Shown: positions 1-11,483 of the stretch, piece by piece | How the letters are laid out: the number at the start of each line of letters is the position of its first letter | Position numbering within the stretch: position 1 is the stretch's first letter | Assembly: GCF_000512585.2 (NCBI RefSeq) | Contig: NC_089241.1 | Coordinates: 7,272,001-7,336,000, forward strand | Direction: 5' to 3' | Source: Kwoniella bestiolae CBS 10118 | Lineage: Eukaryota > Basidiomycota > Tremellomycetes > Tremellales > Cryptococcaceae | DNA: 64,000 bases | Program-made: the position numbers and the translations under genes | Notes under the pieces: model-generated | The model's database searches: none | The model's input: only the letters and a program-made list of their open reading frames with translations | Told to the model about the DNA's origin: nothing

Positions 1-367
1 TCTTTATCAAGGTAATAAGCTAGATCATCCTCGTTCTTCAAGATACAACGATGATCAGCGCCGATGACCAACGCAATTACGCGATCTTCTCACTCACCTC
101 AAATTCCATCACGAAGCAAACCTGCATTCCTCTATCTTTACCCTCTGTGCTCATCTGCCTCCCACCTCGCGCGATCTGTATGTACGGCTGACCAGTTACG
201 GGATGTAAGCATGTTTGAGGTAAAGCAAGGAAAGCTTCTCGAAGGGCTTGAAGACCCGTAGCTGATCGGGTTTTGAAAGCGACTATGAGTGGGTGATGAG
301 ATTAGCTGGCTGGGTACGAGAATGATGGAAGCATGATGAAGGACCTACCGATGTGGAATACGACCAT
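1..367 (-). CDS. Dabb (stress-responsive A/B barrel) domain protein, 3' end off the window
   Basis: Minus-strand gene starting at ATG 367. Exons read as 367-349, 282-98 and 35 to the left edge, with two introns of about 62-66 nt. The spliced protein opens MVVFHIVAFKTRSATGLQAL, continues through LREAFLALPQTC, a VTGQPYIQ stretch and CFVMEFENEDDLAYYLDK. That is the usual Dabb order: beta strand VxFK, the helix after it, then the F-x-F-E-x-x-x-x-L-x-x-YL motif. Small Dabb proteins are dimeric alpha+beta barrels; fungal members are linked to stress responses or have no known role, and no substrate can be read here. The last residues (usually a DP-x-H segment) are beyond the window. Intron phases fit at both junctions. 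The gene is divergent from the hydrolase at 629 with about 260 bp between the start codons. Confidence 0.8.
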
Positions 368-628
368 GCTGATTGCCTTTCTTCAAGGTTTAAGAAGGGT
401 TGGGTTGAGAGATGAGATGATGAAGCTCATATGTGAACTAGGTGTTGAGCATCGCAGGAGTCGGTCGGGCATTGTCCGCTGTTACATGCAGGTTACATCA
501 TCGTCATCACTTGGTGGAGGTGTTCCTCATACACAACAACATCATACATTGTACTTGCATCCTCTCTTCTTGTACGTATGCATCTGTAGCATCTGTACAA
601 GCTACAAGCAATCCAAGCAACCTGGGAT
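368..628. promoter_or_regulatory. Divergent intergenic promoter, Dabb gene / BEM46-like hydrolase
   Basis: The 261 bp between two divergent start codons must hold both promoters and both 5' leaders. I see no clear TATA box. A pyrimidine-rich stretch near 550-575 precedes the hydrolase start. Confidence 0.5.
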
Positions 629-2344
629 ATGAGCAATCTACTCAGACGGGCGCACTATGTACCAGCTGTCATCCTGGTAGCTTACGCTGCCTTGCTGGTA
701 TTGATGACGATCCCAGCCGTACAGCGCGAGTGAGTGATACGACACTTACACAAGGACTATCTGGACGGATGAAGGTTGACGACTATGCGATAGATTTCTA
801 TTCTTGCATCATATACCAATACCTCTGTTCCCAGATTTCGACAATCCACAGAAGTATGGCTTAGGACGTGAGTGAAATTCCCTCTTGAGATATCTGGTGA
901 TTGTGCTGAGGCTCAACCCTGTGATAAATAGCTTTCAAGACTAGGAATATAAGGTTGAATACCTCTGATGGAGTCGAGATAGGAGCATGGCATGTCTTGT
1001 GAGTCCCTAAATTTTCCTCTTTCTGACACCGAATATTGAATGGACGATTGAGACTGACTGCAGAATGTGACAGACCTCGAAGGGTATATGAGACCTTGGA
1101 TCCATTCCCTCCTCATTCATTACCCGCCGACGAGGTATGCGATCAAGCTTTCAGCAAGCGCCCTACCATCCTCTACTTCCATGGTAATGTGAGTGATCTT
1201 GTATACCTCTCATCGTCTTGGGCTGATCCCGCATCATGCAACCAGGCAGGTAATCGAGCGACCTCTCATCGAGTCAGGAGTTACTCATCATTCTCGACCA
1301 ACCTCGATTGGTAAGTCCTCCCCTCACCCCTCAAATGTCGAAGTGAGTGGCTTGGGCTGATGTCAGACATGCAATATATAGTAACGTCCTGGTCATTGAT
1401 TATCGAGGGTTCGGCGATTCCCACGGAACACCCACAGAGGAAGGGCTAATGAAAGACGCAAGAGCAGCGCATGATTTCGTTGCGGATGCTCTAGAACGAA
1501 GCGGATTGTCGCGGAAGGAAGTGGAAGAACAGATCATCCTAGTTGGACAGAGTCTGGGTACGGGAGTGGTATCGGGTCTGGCAGGTCAACTGGCTTCAGA
1601 AGGTGAGCAGCGTGCTGATTTCCTGCATTGATCTTTGCGGAAATGGTACTCGTCGCTCGAGCTGATCAGTTCCAATTTGTAAGCAGATATAAAACCCAGA
1701 GCTCTGGTCCTTATAGCCCCTTTCTCATCTATCACAGAACTCGTACTGAGGTGAGTTCTCTTTATACCCACCACTCATGTCAAATAACCAACTAACCCAA
1801 CCTTCTCCCACTAGTTATCGCTTGCTCAAGGCGATCCCTCTCTTGGGACCTCTGAATATCTTTCCTGCAGCCCAGCGTGAGCAACCAACATTTACTTCCT
1901 ATGTCCTCTGAACGTTCACTGACATGCTCATGCTCATTCAGGCTTCTTCCAATCATTCCTCTTACATCCCTTCAACTCCATCGAAGCACTCGAGGTGAGT
2001 CGCCACAACTTGTGTTATCTAAAATGGACATGACAATGACCGAGTATATTCCGCTGCTTATTATCTAGAAAACCTCCTCACCAACACTCATCCTCCACGC
2101 GATCAACGACAATACCATCCCGTACTCTCATTCTGCTCGATTATTCACATCGTTACTCGACTCTGCTTCTTTGACCCCCTCATCCGTCAAGGAGAGAAAC
2201 TACAGGGGCTGGGGGACTGTACGTTCGGTAGATAGAGGAGATAAAGGAGAAGTGGTATGGTGGGAAGGACAGAATGGAGGTCATGATAATCTAGGCTGGG
2301 CGGAGGGGACAATCGATCTGATTGCTCGAATTGCAAATTTATAG
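629..2344 (+). CDS. BEM46/ABHD13-like alpha/beta hydrolase, membrane anchored
   Basis: Serine hydrolase of the BEM46/ABHD12/ABHD13 group. The ATG at 629 opens a short basic tip (MSNLLRRAHY) and a hydrophobic anchor (residues about 11-29), so the enzyme is probably tethered to an internal membrane. Visible landmarks in order: GVEIGAWHVLP, ILYFHGN (oxyanion strand), VLVIDYRGFGDSHG, the nucleophile elbow GQSLGTG (GxSxG serine), LILHAINDNTIP (acid Asp) and GGHDNLGW (catalytic His near the C-terminus). About nine exons; the first two introns are 730-793 and the one ending at 1073. The acceptor at 1073 restores the conserved H-V-L-P, whereas the nearer AG at 1063 gives a stop. TAG ends at 2344. Fungal BEM46 affects cell polarity and tip growth, but the substrate is unknown; membrane lipids or lipid-modified proteins are possibilities. 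Confidence 0.88.
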
Positions 2345-2519
2345 AAATAGAACATGCTTTTTAGGACAATAGTAGCATGAATAAATATTTAGATGTCACA
2401 TATTGATTGAATTCTCTCGTCATTTGTATATATAGTATTTGATCTTAGAGCAACGAATGCATCGGTTGCTTCGCTTAACGATCAAACTTACCATTGTTTC
2501 CATTCCCCCGCCTGATGAC

Positions 2520-5500
2520 CTAAGGGTATAAAGTCGGGTCAGATCCACCAGGTGGAAACTTCAACTTTGCGAGAAGTACCGCATCCCTACGATGTTGGAT
2601 GGTCAGACTCATGTCCCAGTCTGAAGTAAGGAGACATCAGACTCACGCTGCGGTCGACGAACACCTCGACACCTTACAAGAATATTTCAACTCATGTTCA
2701 TCCAATTCAGAATTCTTCTTCTCCTCTGATGCTTTACCTGAAGGCGATTTGAAAGCTTTCGAAAGATCTACAGGTGGTTCACGGTTCACCGTCCATGTAC
2801 CCCATGGTTCGCCGTCGGTACGATAAGATGAAGCGTGGACATTGAAAGTTAGGGTTGTTCGGGGCGTAAAGTTGGATATGACCATTGCGTAATTCCGGGC
2901 AGTGAGTGTGCCGACGACCTGACGTCCTCATCAGCATTTGATATTACATGATGTCGAGACGCCATACTCACTATTATGACATCTTCCTTGCTTATTTGAT
3001 GTTGATCGCCGAATTCTTGTAGGATCCAATGAATGTTGGCGGTCAGGTATGATCGAGCTTCTGCCAGAGATTTGTATATCTCGAATGTGCCATCCTCTAC
3101 TATCAGAGCTGCTTGCTTCATTCCCGGCTTGAGGGGGAATGGTATGCGTCGACTGACGGCTTTCCTGTGACTATCCTCAGCTAGGTTCAACTACTCACAC
3201 GATCCACTTACTGCGAGCTCTCGCCTGTTGGCTTGATAAAATTCGTCAAAGCAGCTACTATATCCAAACCTTTCTCGGTGGTACCTCGAGCGTTGACCGC
3301 CACTCGGTTAGTGTGTAGAGCGCCAAACTCGTCCAGATACGGCATCGGCGGAAGCTGCCTGACACCCACGGGAGGGAGGTGTGCGTCCATGAGATGAACA
3401 AATTGACCATGTCGGATATATCCTATACTTCCTAGGGGGACTGGTGAGGGGAACCATAAAGCGATAGACAATCGATCATCAAAGCCGTGGGAGAGGTAGT
3501 GTCGATAGTGTCGTTCTGCTCGATCGGACTCGAAAGATGGCTGCGTCTCGAGATGTGCAGGTATTGAGGTTACCGAGCCTGAAGAGCTGGACATGTCTTC
3601 GTTGTAATCGAGAAGTGGTAGGCGACTGGTGGCTGGTGAGATTGCCCTATTTATACATAGGATTAGCTATCCGACGCGTTACAAGCTGGAATAGAAAGCA
3701 CTCGACAACTCACTGTTGCTCATCAGGTGCTCCTCCCTCACTAGCTGTGGTGTAGGAGGTCTCTGTAGTTTCCGATGACGACACTGTCAGATAGTAAGCA
3801 TCTTCCCACGTCCCAAGGATATCACAACTAACCTGTAACATGTGTATGCTGTCTCTCAGGCTCTTTGGCAGGTGTGTATATGGTTGACAATTGTTCCACC
3901 ACCACTTCGAACGTGGGTCGATCTTTCGGGTTTTGAGCCCAGCATTTCGTCAATAAATGCCATAAGCTATCCTCAACGCCGGAGGGACGAGCAGGTCGAG
4001 CCCCATCTGTGATATCATAAGCATGCTCATCAAACGCAGTCAATAGGTGATCTGACTTACTTCTGATGTTCTTTCTTACAATACTGTCATCGACATAGCC
4101 AAAAGGCACTGATCCCGTCAAAACCTCATATACCGCCATGCTCCAAGAGTAGACGTCGTTCTCTCGGGTCAAAATCCCTCCAGCTAGTCTCTCTGGGCTT
4201 TGCCATCTCATTGTTCCAGCCAGAGGAGTCGGTTGATCGGCAAAGTCATGCGACTTGGTGGTATAGTCCATCTTGAGTTGACTGAGACCAAAATCGCATA
4301 CGATAGCATGTCCATCATCGTTGACCAAAACGTTTGAGGCTTTGAAATCTCCATGAATGATATCCCTTGAGTGCAGGTATTCCATTCCTTGAGCCATTTC
4401 ACAGATCAGCGCCAATTTGTTGGCCTCTTTTCCCGAAAGCGATGAGAGATAGTTGAGTACGTTTCCGTTCCTCACTATGAAAGCATGTCAGCTGACATTC
4501 TTCGCTGGTATTCATAGAAGGCTTCAACTCACTGAACGGACTGACGAGAAACCATGGAGGTGGGCCAGTGGTACTGGAAGCTCCGTAGAACCGCAAGACA
4601 CGATCGCTCTTGAGTCTACGCCAAACTTCCACTTCCTTGACAAAGAGCTTCGCAGCATGTCAGCTCGATGTGTAACTTGGACATCCTCACAGGTCATCAC
4701 ATACCTTGCGGTCTGCCATTGGAGTAAGCTCCTTGATAGCCACATCCAGACCTTGCCATCGACCTCGCCAAATGATGGAGAAATATCCCGAGCTGCTCAA
4801 TCTCAAATAAATCTTCGGGTTCAAGATTTCCAATGAACCATGACTACTCACTTGATCCTCTCGTCGTGGGTGATCTTCTCGTCATGTGATATCTCCAAGT
4901 TGGTGATTGTCCACTGAAAGACAATTAGCGTTTCACACAAAACAAGAAGGATAACAATACTCACGTCTGGTACTTCGCCTTGATCACTATCGCTAGTTCG
5001 CCGGAGAACCTATGTCCCAAACATGAGCTATGACCTTTGCGTACAGTCAGATGACTTGACTCACATCAAGAGCCTTTTCAAAGAATTCTCGATGAGGACT
5101 CTTTTCTCCCGGAGATTGTGAACCAGACTCCCATACTGATCTGAGAGGTGGCGTACCCTCCTTCCATTGACCGGATCTTCTAGCTCTCGCACCCACATCT
5201 GTCATACCACTGGAAGAGGAGGATATGGACGCGACACTATCTTTTCCTCCGAGGCCTTTCCAATACGGAGGTAAGGTAGAAGGGGGTAGGGTGATAGAAG
5301 TAGGAGGAATGATGGGACTTTCAATAGCAAGGTATGATGAACCTTCGAATCCTCCTAAAGGTGATGTTGGGTGATGACTGTTGTACTCGGCTTGTTGTAT
5401 GATAAGCATCTGATCAAGGGACCTTTGCAAAGTCTTGATGGCTTCCTGCTGGGCCTCACCTACACAAGGCGATAGTGTCAGTCGTGATTGATAATGAGAC

Positions 5501-6673
5501 TTATCACAACTCACTCTTAAGTGCAAGAGCTGCCAGCATCTTCTGATCGCTCTTTCTTGCCTCATCCAGCTTCTGCAGCAGGATTTGCATATCATTGTCG
5601 TGGTCCACTTTCGACTGCTCTTCCCATGCTGCAGTGGATATTTGGGCTTGTAGCTGCATGCATAGGTCAGCATAACTCCTACCGCTAACATGGGAAACTC
5701 ACCTGGAATATCCTGACGAAATCTTCCAAATCTTCGGTCGCAGCGGCGATTTGTCTAGAAGTCTCGTCAGAGTGCAGGTACAGTTTGAGGAAAGATCGCT
5801 CCGCAAGCCTGACAAGAAAACGATTATTGGAGTGCAGGTGACTTCGTAACAACATTAGCACCCCTCGGTATCAAGGAAGAGATGAGCTTACATCAAGAGC
5901 TGGTTGATATGATTGATCATGATGGGTGGTATGAGACCCTTATGCTGTATGATGGCTTGCTCAACCGCTTCGAGAACGGTAGCCGATCTTTCGACCTGCA
6001 CTTATGTCAGCTCGCGCGTCGAAGGAGATGAACAAGAATGACTCACTAGACGTAGAGCCGCTACTCTCCCGATAGAGATGTTCTCCGCCGACAGCACCAT
6101 GGCTAATACTACGGACACCGCTTCTCCCACTCCAGGCATCCAAGTCACCGCACCCATAGCGAGACCGGCGGCGAGGCCCTTAAGAACTAGAGTGGTGGTA
6201 TTGAGCGCATCAACCTTTTTCTGTGCATTGATCACGGCTTGGTGGAAGAGACTGGTCGAATCGACAGAACTCGATGTTGATGAGGGAAGGGGTTTACCGA
6301 TTCTCGTTACCGATTGATCAGGGATGGGATGCGTCAAATGCGATGACAGAGCTTGAGGTTTGGTTGAGACCGTGATCGTCCCCTTTTCTACTACTGGTTG
6401 AGTCGGAGAAGTTACTTTGGTAGTCACATCACCCTTCGCATCGTCATCGGCGGTAGAAGTTGATCCCGTCGATATGTTTGATTTCTTCTTGGATCCTAAA
6501 CCGGAAAGGAACTCCTTCATCTTGTTACCACTCTTCTCATCTTTACTCTTCTCCGATGTTGTGGGTGATTTTGGTCGTTTGAGTAAGTCGAGGGAGATTC
6601 TTGGCTTGGACTTGTCGCTGATAGAGGAAGGGGTGTGGGTGTCCTTTGGAGGTACAGGAGGTGGCGAGGGCAT
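2520..6673 (-). CDS. K1: MLKL-NTD-like helical bundle + TKL kinase with intact catalytic motifs
   Basis: Large multi-exon gene read from ATG 6673 down to TAG at 2520. The first about 130 residues are Ser/Pro/Lys-rich and probably disordered. A helical region follows: a glycine/alanine hydrophobic helix (GLAAGLAMGAV), then a module reading RSFLKLYLHSDETSRQIAAA and ending FQLQAQ, which resembles the MLKL/HeLo-like N-terminal domain of basidiomycete proteins. A coiled-coil and Ser-rich linker lead to a WTITNLEI motif and the kinase: VAIKEL lysine, HGDFKASN catalytic loop, CDFGLS, SPE, then CWAQNPKDRPTF. All essential kinase residues are present, with HGD replacing HRD. The C-terminal part holds LGSIGYIRHGQF and ends KLKFPPGGSDPTLYP, shared with K2 and K3. 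The last intron (GTGAGT after STAA) must be spliced out; otherwise the protein ends early near 2643. It is convergent with the hydrolase at 629. Confidence 0.82.
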
Positions 6674-7974
6674 GGTAGGTGAGCATTTAGTGGGGTCAGA
6701 TGATAGGTGATGAGGTAGGACGTGAACAAGGGATGAAAGTAGAGATGAATGGGCCCGACAAGCGTCGGTGGGTGGGTGGGTGGCGATGGATTGGATAGAT
6801 CAGATAGTTGAGTCAAGAGTTGAGAAATGAAGAATGAAATTTTGAATGATATATTATCAGGGTAGATAAGATTAAGAGTATACAAGTATTGTAGTGTGAG
6901 TGAGTGTGGTTGACTGGACTCTGGACGATGCTCATATCCTTGATTATGAGTATGGGTACAATAGAATAGTGTTGGTTTGACTGATTCCTAGTCTGATGGT
7001 TACCAATCACATATTCCAACCCATCCTTTGATTACATCAGTGGTGTTTGATATATTCTTTAGTGTGATAATCAGTGTCACCGTGTTGTGTGTGCATACAC
7101 AACACAGGGACGTCAAAGCGCATAGCCGTAGGCTTTAGCTTGATTAATCCAGTCACACTGCCTTGCCCTCTTGCTCACCATCCCATGTCCTCTCATGGGT
7201 CTACCATGTTCCCCCACCTTCTCATCACCTCGAGTTGCTCTAACGATCCCCATATGCTGATCCTCCCGTATACTTCTATTGAACAAGGCAAATCAAATAA
7301 AGCAAAGCAAGACACGCGATCACGACTCTTAGGTACAATCAACATTGTATGATCACGTCGGATCATCGGAATAACCGGAACCATATGGTCGTGGCACTAC
7401 CGTCGTCGCATGTTACGGGTGCATTGATATGGTACCATCCACTCAAACAATACTCACGCAGTGAGGCTGTTATATGCAGAGAAGGATGTCAGCAGCTTCT
7501 TCAACGGTTTACTAGTCGCCGGATCATACTTTCAACCATGATACTGTAGGTGAGACCGCTGTGGTGGCGAGCTATCCATTATGTCTATACCCTTTGTGAG
7601 GTCCCTTCCGACATGATCTGAATCGAGACCCCATGACAAGGTTTGTTTCATGAGAATGATGACCAATGATATCATCGGCTCCTCCCCTCTCAAGGACTTT
7701 GTGCTCAGGGGAGCCCTGAAGCACAGGTGGAATCACCTCGATATCGTGTCATCCATTGACGACTTGATTGCAAAACTCAATCCTTTATGCATTTATCGGA
7801 GTGAGAATAGCTCTGCATTGGCTCACACTATGACGGGTCCAGGCTATCGTCGCATCGAATGACTACAATATGAACTGTATGTCAGGTTCAAAAGGAGTTT
7901 CTGCAAGTCACATTGCTCTGGCTACCTTGCACTCCGAAGCATCAATAAACCGACACAATCCAGCCTGACCAAAC
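6674..7974. other. Intergenic, K1 to P1
   Basis: About 1.3 kb without a supportable gene. K1's start side carries short GGTGGGT-type repeats near 6770. An imperfect palindrome of 24 bp (GTGTTGTG ... CACAACAC) sits at 7082-7105. The stretch 7569-7605 resembles one at 13325-13360 upstream of P4, apparently a relic of the duplication that made the P family. Small open frames here have no recognisable product. Confidence 0.5.
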
Positions 7975-9123
7975 ATGGATCTTTTAGCATTAGGACTGGT
8001 AGTGCCAAAGTGTAGTTCATCGCGGATAGAGACAGAGAAAGCACCTGCGACATCGACCTCCTTTGTCGACGTACCTGGCAAAGAAACGACATCCAAAACA
8101 TCTCAGCAACAGCTCACAATTGATCTCGCTCAACGCTTGATGAACGCTGCCAAGAGAGTCACCACCGACCAAAAGGATATATTCGCTTTGCCTACCTTTT
8201 GTAACTTGGCCATTGATGAAGAAAAGGCCCTTCTTTTCGCTCGAACATTCTTGGAGGCTTCCGATCAGAGCACCGTGGCGAGGCAGAACGGAGCTGCCGC
8301 TCGGGAGCTGCGCGATGAGCTCACAATGATCATGAAGCGTGAACAAGAATTCAAAGATACTCTTCAGGAATCTAGGGAAACCTTGATCGAGGATACATTG
8401 AAAGCGGTGGAAACTGGTGACGAATCAAAATTTATGGAGCTGTACCGCAATGCTCAACATTCTTTCTCGCTCCAGCAGACTGAAAGTATGGAAAACACCG
8501 TCAGGATGCTGGACAAGGTTAAACAACTGAGACGAGCTGGAATTCTACCTGATAACGTCAAAGATAAAGCTAGCCTTTCTGCGCTGTGCGATTCTTACGG
8601 ATCTCGACCTTTCGAACACCACCCAGCGTCGCGATCGACACGTAATGGCTCGACTCTGAATGATGCTCTGAAAATCGGCGGATTCCCGATCAAATCTAGT
8701 CTCGCCACAGATTTGCAGCGATATGCATCTGGCAAACCAGAGAAGGGGTATTCCTTCGACGTGCATAAAGGTTTCATAGCTCTGCGCAATGACGAACTGG
8801 CGGCTTTGAGCGCGAACTGTGTCAATATCATCGATTTTGCTACAGAAAAAGATATGGCTAGCAAGCTCAAGAAGCTTTCGACAAAGCTTGGTAGCCTTCG
8901 TGAGAATTCTGGTGATCCGCTGGGAGTTCGCCTCAGAGGAGCGATGGAGAAGGATTGTCCCGAAACCGTGATTGCTTGTCTGAGGCGTATGTCCGAGAAG
9001 TTTGACGAAATAGTTAGCTTCGACCCTGCAAAGATTGAACAATTGGGGGAGAGCTTGATCAATCTGGCGAGAGGAATCGATTATGCCAAGGAACAGGCAA
9101 AAGAGAGCAAGATCGAACGGTGA
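7975..9123 (+). CDS. P1: unrecognised all-helical protein, copy 1 of a local tandem family
   Basis: Intronless frame of 382 codons from a true ATG. I do not recognise the family. The protein has no signal peptide or membrane segment and reads as charged amphipathic helices. Three blocks recur in its neighbours: (1) LAQRLMNAAK near residue 45; (2) a GDESKFMELYRNAQ block near 145-160, followed by a MLDKVKQLRR helix; (3) a C-terminal FDPAKIEQLGESLINLA block near 345-365. A fourth, weaker block (SSLATDLQRYASG) lies near 240. P3 and P4 carry the same blocks in the same order, and the relic at 10270-10566 carries the fourth. The absence of introns is odd in this intron-rich genome and suggests a retroposed founder or strong intron loss. 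Function unknown; it lies between K1 and K2-K4. Confidence 0.75.
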   Translation: MDLLALGLVVPKCSSSRIETEKAPATSTSFVDVPGKETTSKTSQQQLTIDLAQRLMNAAKRVTTDQKDIFALPTFCNLAIDEEKALLFARTFLEASDQSTVARQNGAAARELRDELTMIMKREQEFKDTLQESRETLIEDTLKAVETGDESKFMELYRNAQHSFSLQQTESMENTVRMLDKVKQLRRAGILPDNVKDKASLSALCDSYGSRPFEHHPASRSTRNGSTLNDALKIGGFPIKSSLATDLQRYASGKPEKGYSFDVHKGFIALRNDELAALSANCVNIIDFATEKDMASKLKKLSTKLGSLRENSGDPLGVRLRGAMEKDCPETVIACLRRMSEKFDEIVSFDPAKIEQLGESLINLARGIDYAKEQAKESKIER

Positions 9124-9320
9124 ACAGGGTCGGTCGATCGATCACGGAGCCAGATGTATTGTATGTATGTAGTGCATAATTTGAGTTCGCTGTACATTAT
9201 CAGCTGAGGTTATCGATTTGATGGATTTTGCAGATAAATATCATAGTTGCATGCAGGGCGAATGTATCACAAGTTACCTTGCACTAAGTCTTCAACACTC
9301 GTCATCATCGGAGTGCACTA

Positions 9321-9362
9321 TAACATGATTCGACCGGAAACGAGATTGCACCTGAAACGAGA
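9321..9362 (+). repeat. Left terminal inverted repeat (42 bp)
   Basis: Exact reverse complement of 10144-10185. It contains an internal direct repeat GAAACGAGA. Confidence 0.85.
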
Positions 9363-10143
9363 ATCCTCTTTTAAAGCTTAGGCTGTTATACCTTTATCTC
9401 ATGCAGATCATCATTTTCAAAAGACATGTTTAATATCAATGCATTATTGATTCTCGCAGCATCGTGTACTAGGCGTTTTACTGATGCCAAGCAAAAAGTA
9501 ACTGTGAACCTCACATGGATCCGCTTCCCTGTCCTCCTTGTTGGCCTTCTGTAAGCCTGCCCCTGGTCTGCCCCTGGTCCTCCTTGTTCTCTCCTATCTA
9601 TCCCTCCTGCGTCAACTCCTCTCTCTTCTGCCTCAGACTGCTCACTTTCTCCCTATCCCTTGGGGAGCCTTCTAGCCACCAAAGATCACAAGAAGAGGAA
9701 GCGCTTTGCCAGCAGCACTCACATAGAAACAGTCGTCATGCCGCCCAATATTTGCTCTCTCTACCTTGTAGTTCCCTCTTTGTTCCCTATCCCTCCTCTC
9801 TTCTCCCTTCTTTGCAATATGCATATCCACGCTCTTCCCTGTTGTTCATGAGGGGTTGATGTGTGATGAGCTTCAGAGCAAGTCCTGCGACCTGAGAGTT
9901 GGTGATTGAAGGTGTGTAGGGAGCTTGTTGAGAGTGGTAGGGCGTTTCAGCTGTCGGACGGCGTATTGAATTAGATAGGAAACTTTTGGGCATAATACTG
10001 TCATCCACTGCAACCTGCAGTCGAAATGAACAAGAGAAGATAGCAAAGATAGCAAAGATAAAGAAAATCGATAAAATAGAGAAGAAGAAAGATATCTAGT
10101 TGTGAGGTCTGTGGGGTGTGTTTTGGCCCGTGTTAAGCTGTGA

Positions 10144-10185
10144 TCTCGTTTCAGGTGCAATCTCGTTTCCGGTCGAATCATGTTA
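10144..10185 (-). repeat. Right terminal inverted repeat (42 bp)
   Basis: Exact reverse complement of 9321-9362, with a 781-bp interior between the arms. Confidence 0.85.
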
Positions 10186-10269
10186 AGTGTTTTGTGCAAG
10201 GTTGGCCAAACTGATGAGAGGACAGGCAGCCAGGCAGCTATGTACTCGAAGAGACAATTTGCACACCTC

Positions 10270-10566
10270 AAAGTGGCACAGAAATCTCCACAACACGGTC
10301 GTGATTGCACGATGGTAGCTGATGTCTGGAATGGGTCCATCCCCGCGGGTAAGATGAGGGCTGCTAATTACAATGGGAAACGGCCGGTGACCATGGCGGA
10401 CATTCTCAACAACAATACCTCTTTTTCCAGTCATCAGCTTGCAGCTGATTTGATGGATTTTGTTTCTTGCGAATCATTGAAACGACGGGGTATCCATGAA
10501 TTTGGGGTCAAGAGATTCCTTACGAGCAATGCTATGTCCAATCTCAGAGCACTCTGCATTGGGTAA
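10270..10566 (+). pseudogene. P2: truncated relic of the P family
   Basis: An open frame covering VTMADILNNNTSF, HQLAADLMDF and SNAMSNLRALCIG aligns with P4's LTLENILHNGTS, PQLSIDLMNFAS and LTDLRASSIEVIDYAM, and more weakly with P1. It then hits a stop at 10566, where the other copies continue for about 100 codons. The N-terminal half of the family (LAQRLM and GDE blocks) is missing, and its place is taken by the inverted-repeat element just upstream. The frame opens leftwards into the element's right end, so the apparent start is not meaningful. Best read as a dead copy broken at both ends. Confidence 0.7.
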
Positions 10567-11483
10567 AATCACCAGCCTGTCAGATATGCCACGTGAGAAA
10601 CCGTAGAGAGCGAGTAAATACTGAGTCACCTCGTCCAAAAAGCTTAAGATTGTTAGCAGTTGGGGAGGTGAAGTCGGAATTCACACTGGACAGAACAAGC
10701 CTGCCGACTTAGTTGCTCATATAGGAGCGACTCACACCGAGCTACAGTCAGAATCTTTGGGAAGATGCAGGATGGGAGAGTAGTGCCTGTATTTTGGCAC
10801 CACAGTAAATGCTAGTAGCAGATGGTTTCTAACCGCTTCCAAGAGGTTCGCGTTGTACTCTGTACCTTGCAATGGAAAACAGTAAGAAAGGCCGCTCCAA
10901 TAATGCAGACTCGTCGCTCAGATTGCCTCGGGGTGCCACAAGGTATCTCCGATATGATCGACTGCCCGCTTGCTTCTCTCTCATAAGACTCTCATGGCTT
11001 GATATTTGAGTCTTTGGCACTCTGCATGCAACGTGAGCTTCTTGGGAGGGTCCTGCTATGACCGCTCTGAAAAAGAGTAAGAACATAATGGATCCTTGCC
11101 AATTTGAAAAAACGCTAAGCCATGAGGTCATCGACGAACTCCAGTCCACAAACTCCAGTCCAAAGGAGTGGTTTGGTGTGAAAGGTGCAATCTCTGCTAC
11201 GACAAATTCATCCTTTGTCTGTATACCCCTTACCATATCCTTTCTTCTAGATTTTATCGACTCGAATCGAGTCGAGTCGAGAAGGCCTTTCGTCAGGATC
11301 GCACACTATAAGAGCTGCAAGATACTACCTCTTCCCCTCCCCCTGTCTTTCATCTCCACAAGCTCTACACAGTCCCAACTTCCCATTCAGTCCAAGCTGC
11401 CAGATACACAGCTACTCTCCATCACAATCTCTCACTGATTGACAAACCATCATTCTCTCGACGACAGGCACCCAACGACACAA
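10567..11483. other. Intergenic with the probable P3 promoter
   Basis: No supportable gene in 917 bp. A near-palindrome of TCGACTCG/CGAGTCGA units lies about 11257-11280. A TATAAG at about 11307 is followed by a C/T-rich leader up to the P3 start at 11484, as in fungal core promoters. Open frames on either strand are not like any family I know. Confidence 0.5.

Larger units (their letters stand above)
9321..10185. mobile_element. 865-bp non-autonomous element with 42-bp perfect terminal inverted repeats (MITE-like)
   Basis: The 42 bases at 9321-9362 are the exact reverse complement of 10144-10185. The outward side continues similar but imperfect (CACTATAAC on the left, CACTTAAC as reverse complement on the right). 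The interior has no transposase-like frame: the left half is C/T-rich low complexity (about 9530-9850), and the right half holds short AGATAGCAA repeats near 10035-10060. No clean target-site duplication could be fixed; a TGCA sits near both outer edges but is too short to count. It lies between P1 and the P2 relic, so it may have inserted into or beside an older P copy. Element class cannot be named from sequence alone. Confidence 0.6.

Noticed and set aside
7082..7105. GTGTTGTG/CACAACAC palindrome as a regulatory element
   Set aside because: Short, imperfect and in low-complexity TG/CA sequence; expected by chance in such a context.
9515..9859. Open frames inside the inverted-repeat element as a transposase
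   Set aside because: They are low-complexity C/T-rich translations without any transposase motif.
10829..11438. Open frames on both strands before P3 as genes
   Set aside because: They overlap each other and the promoter, lack family resemblance and have no splice pattern.
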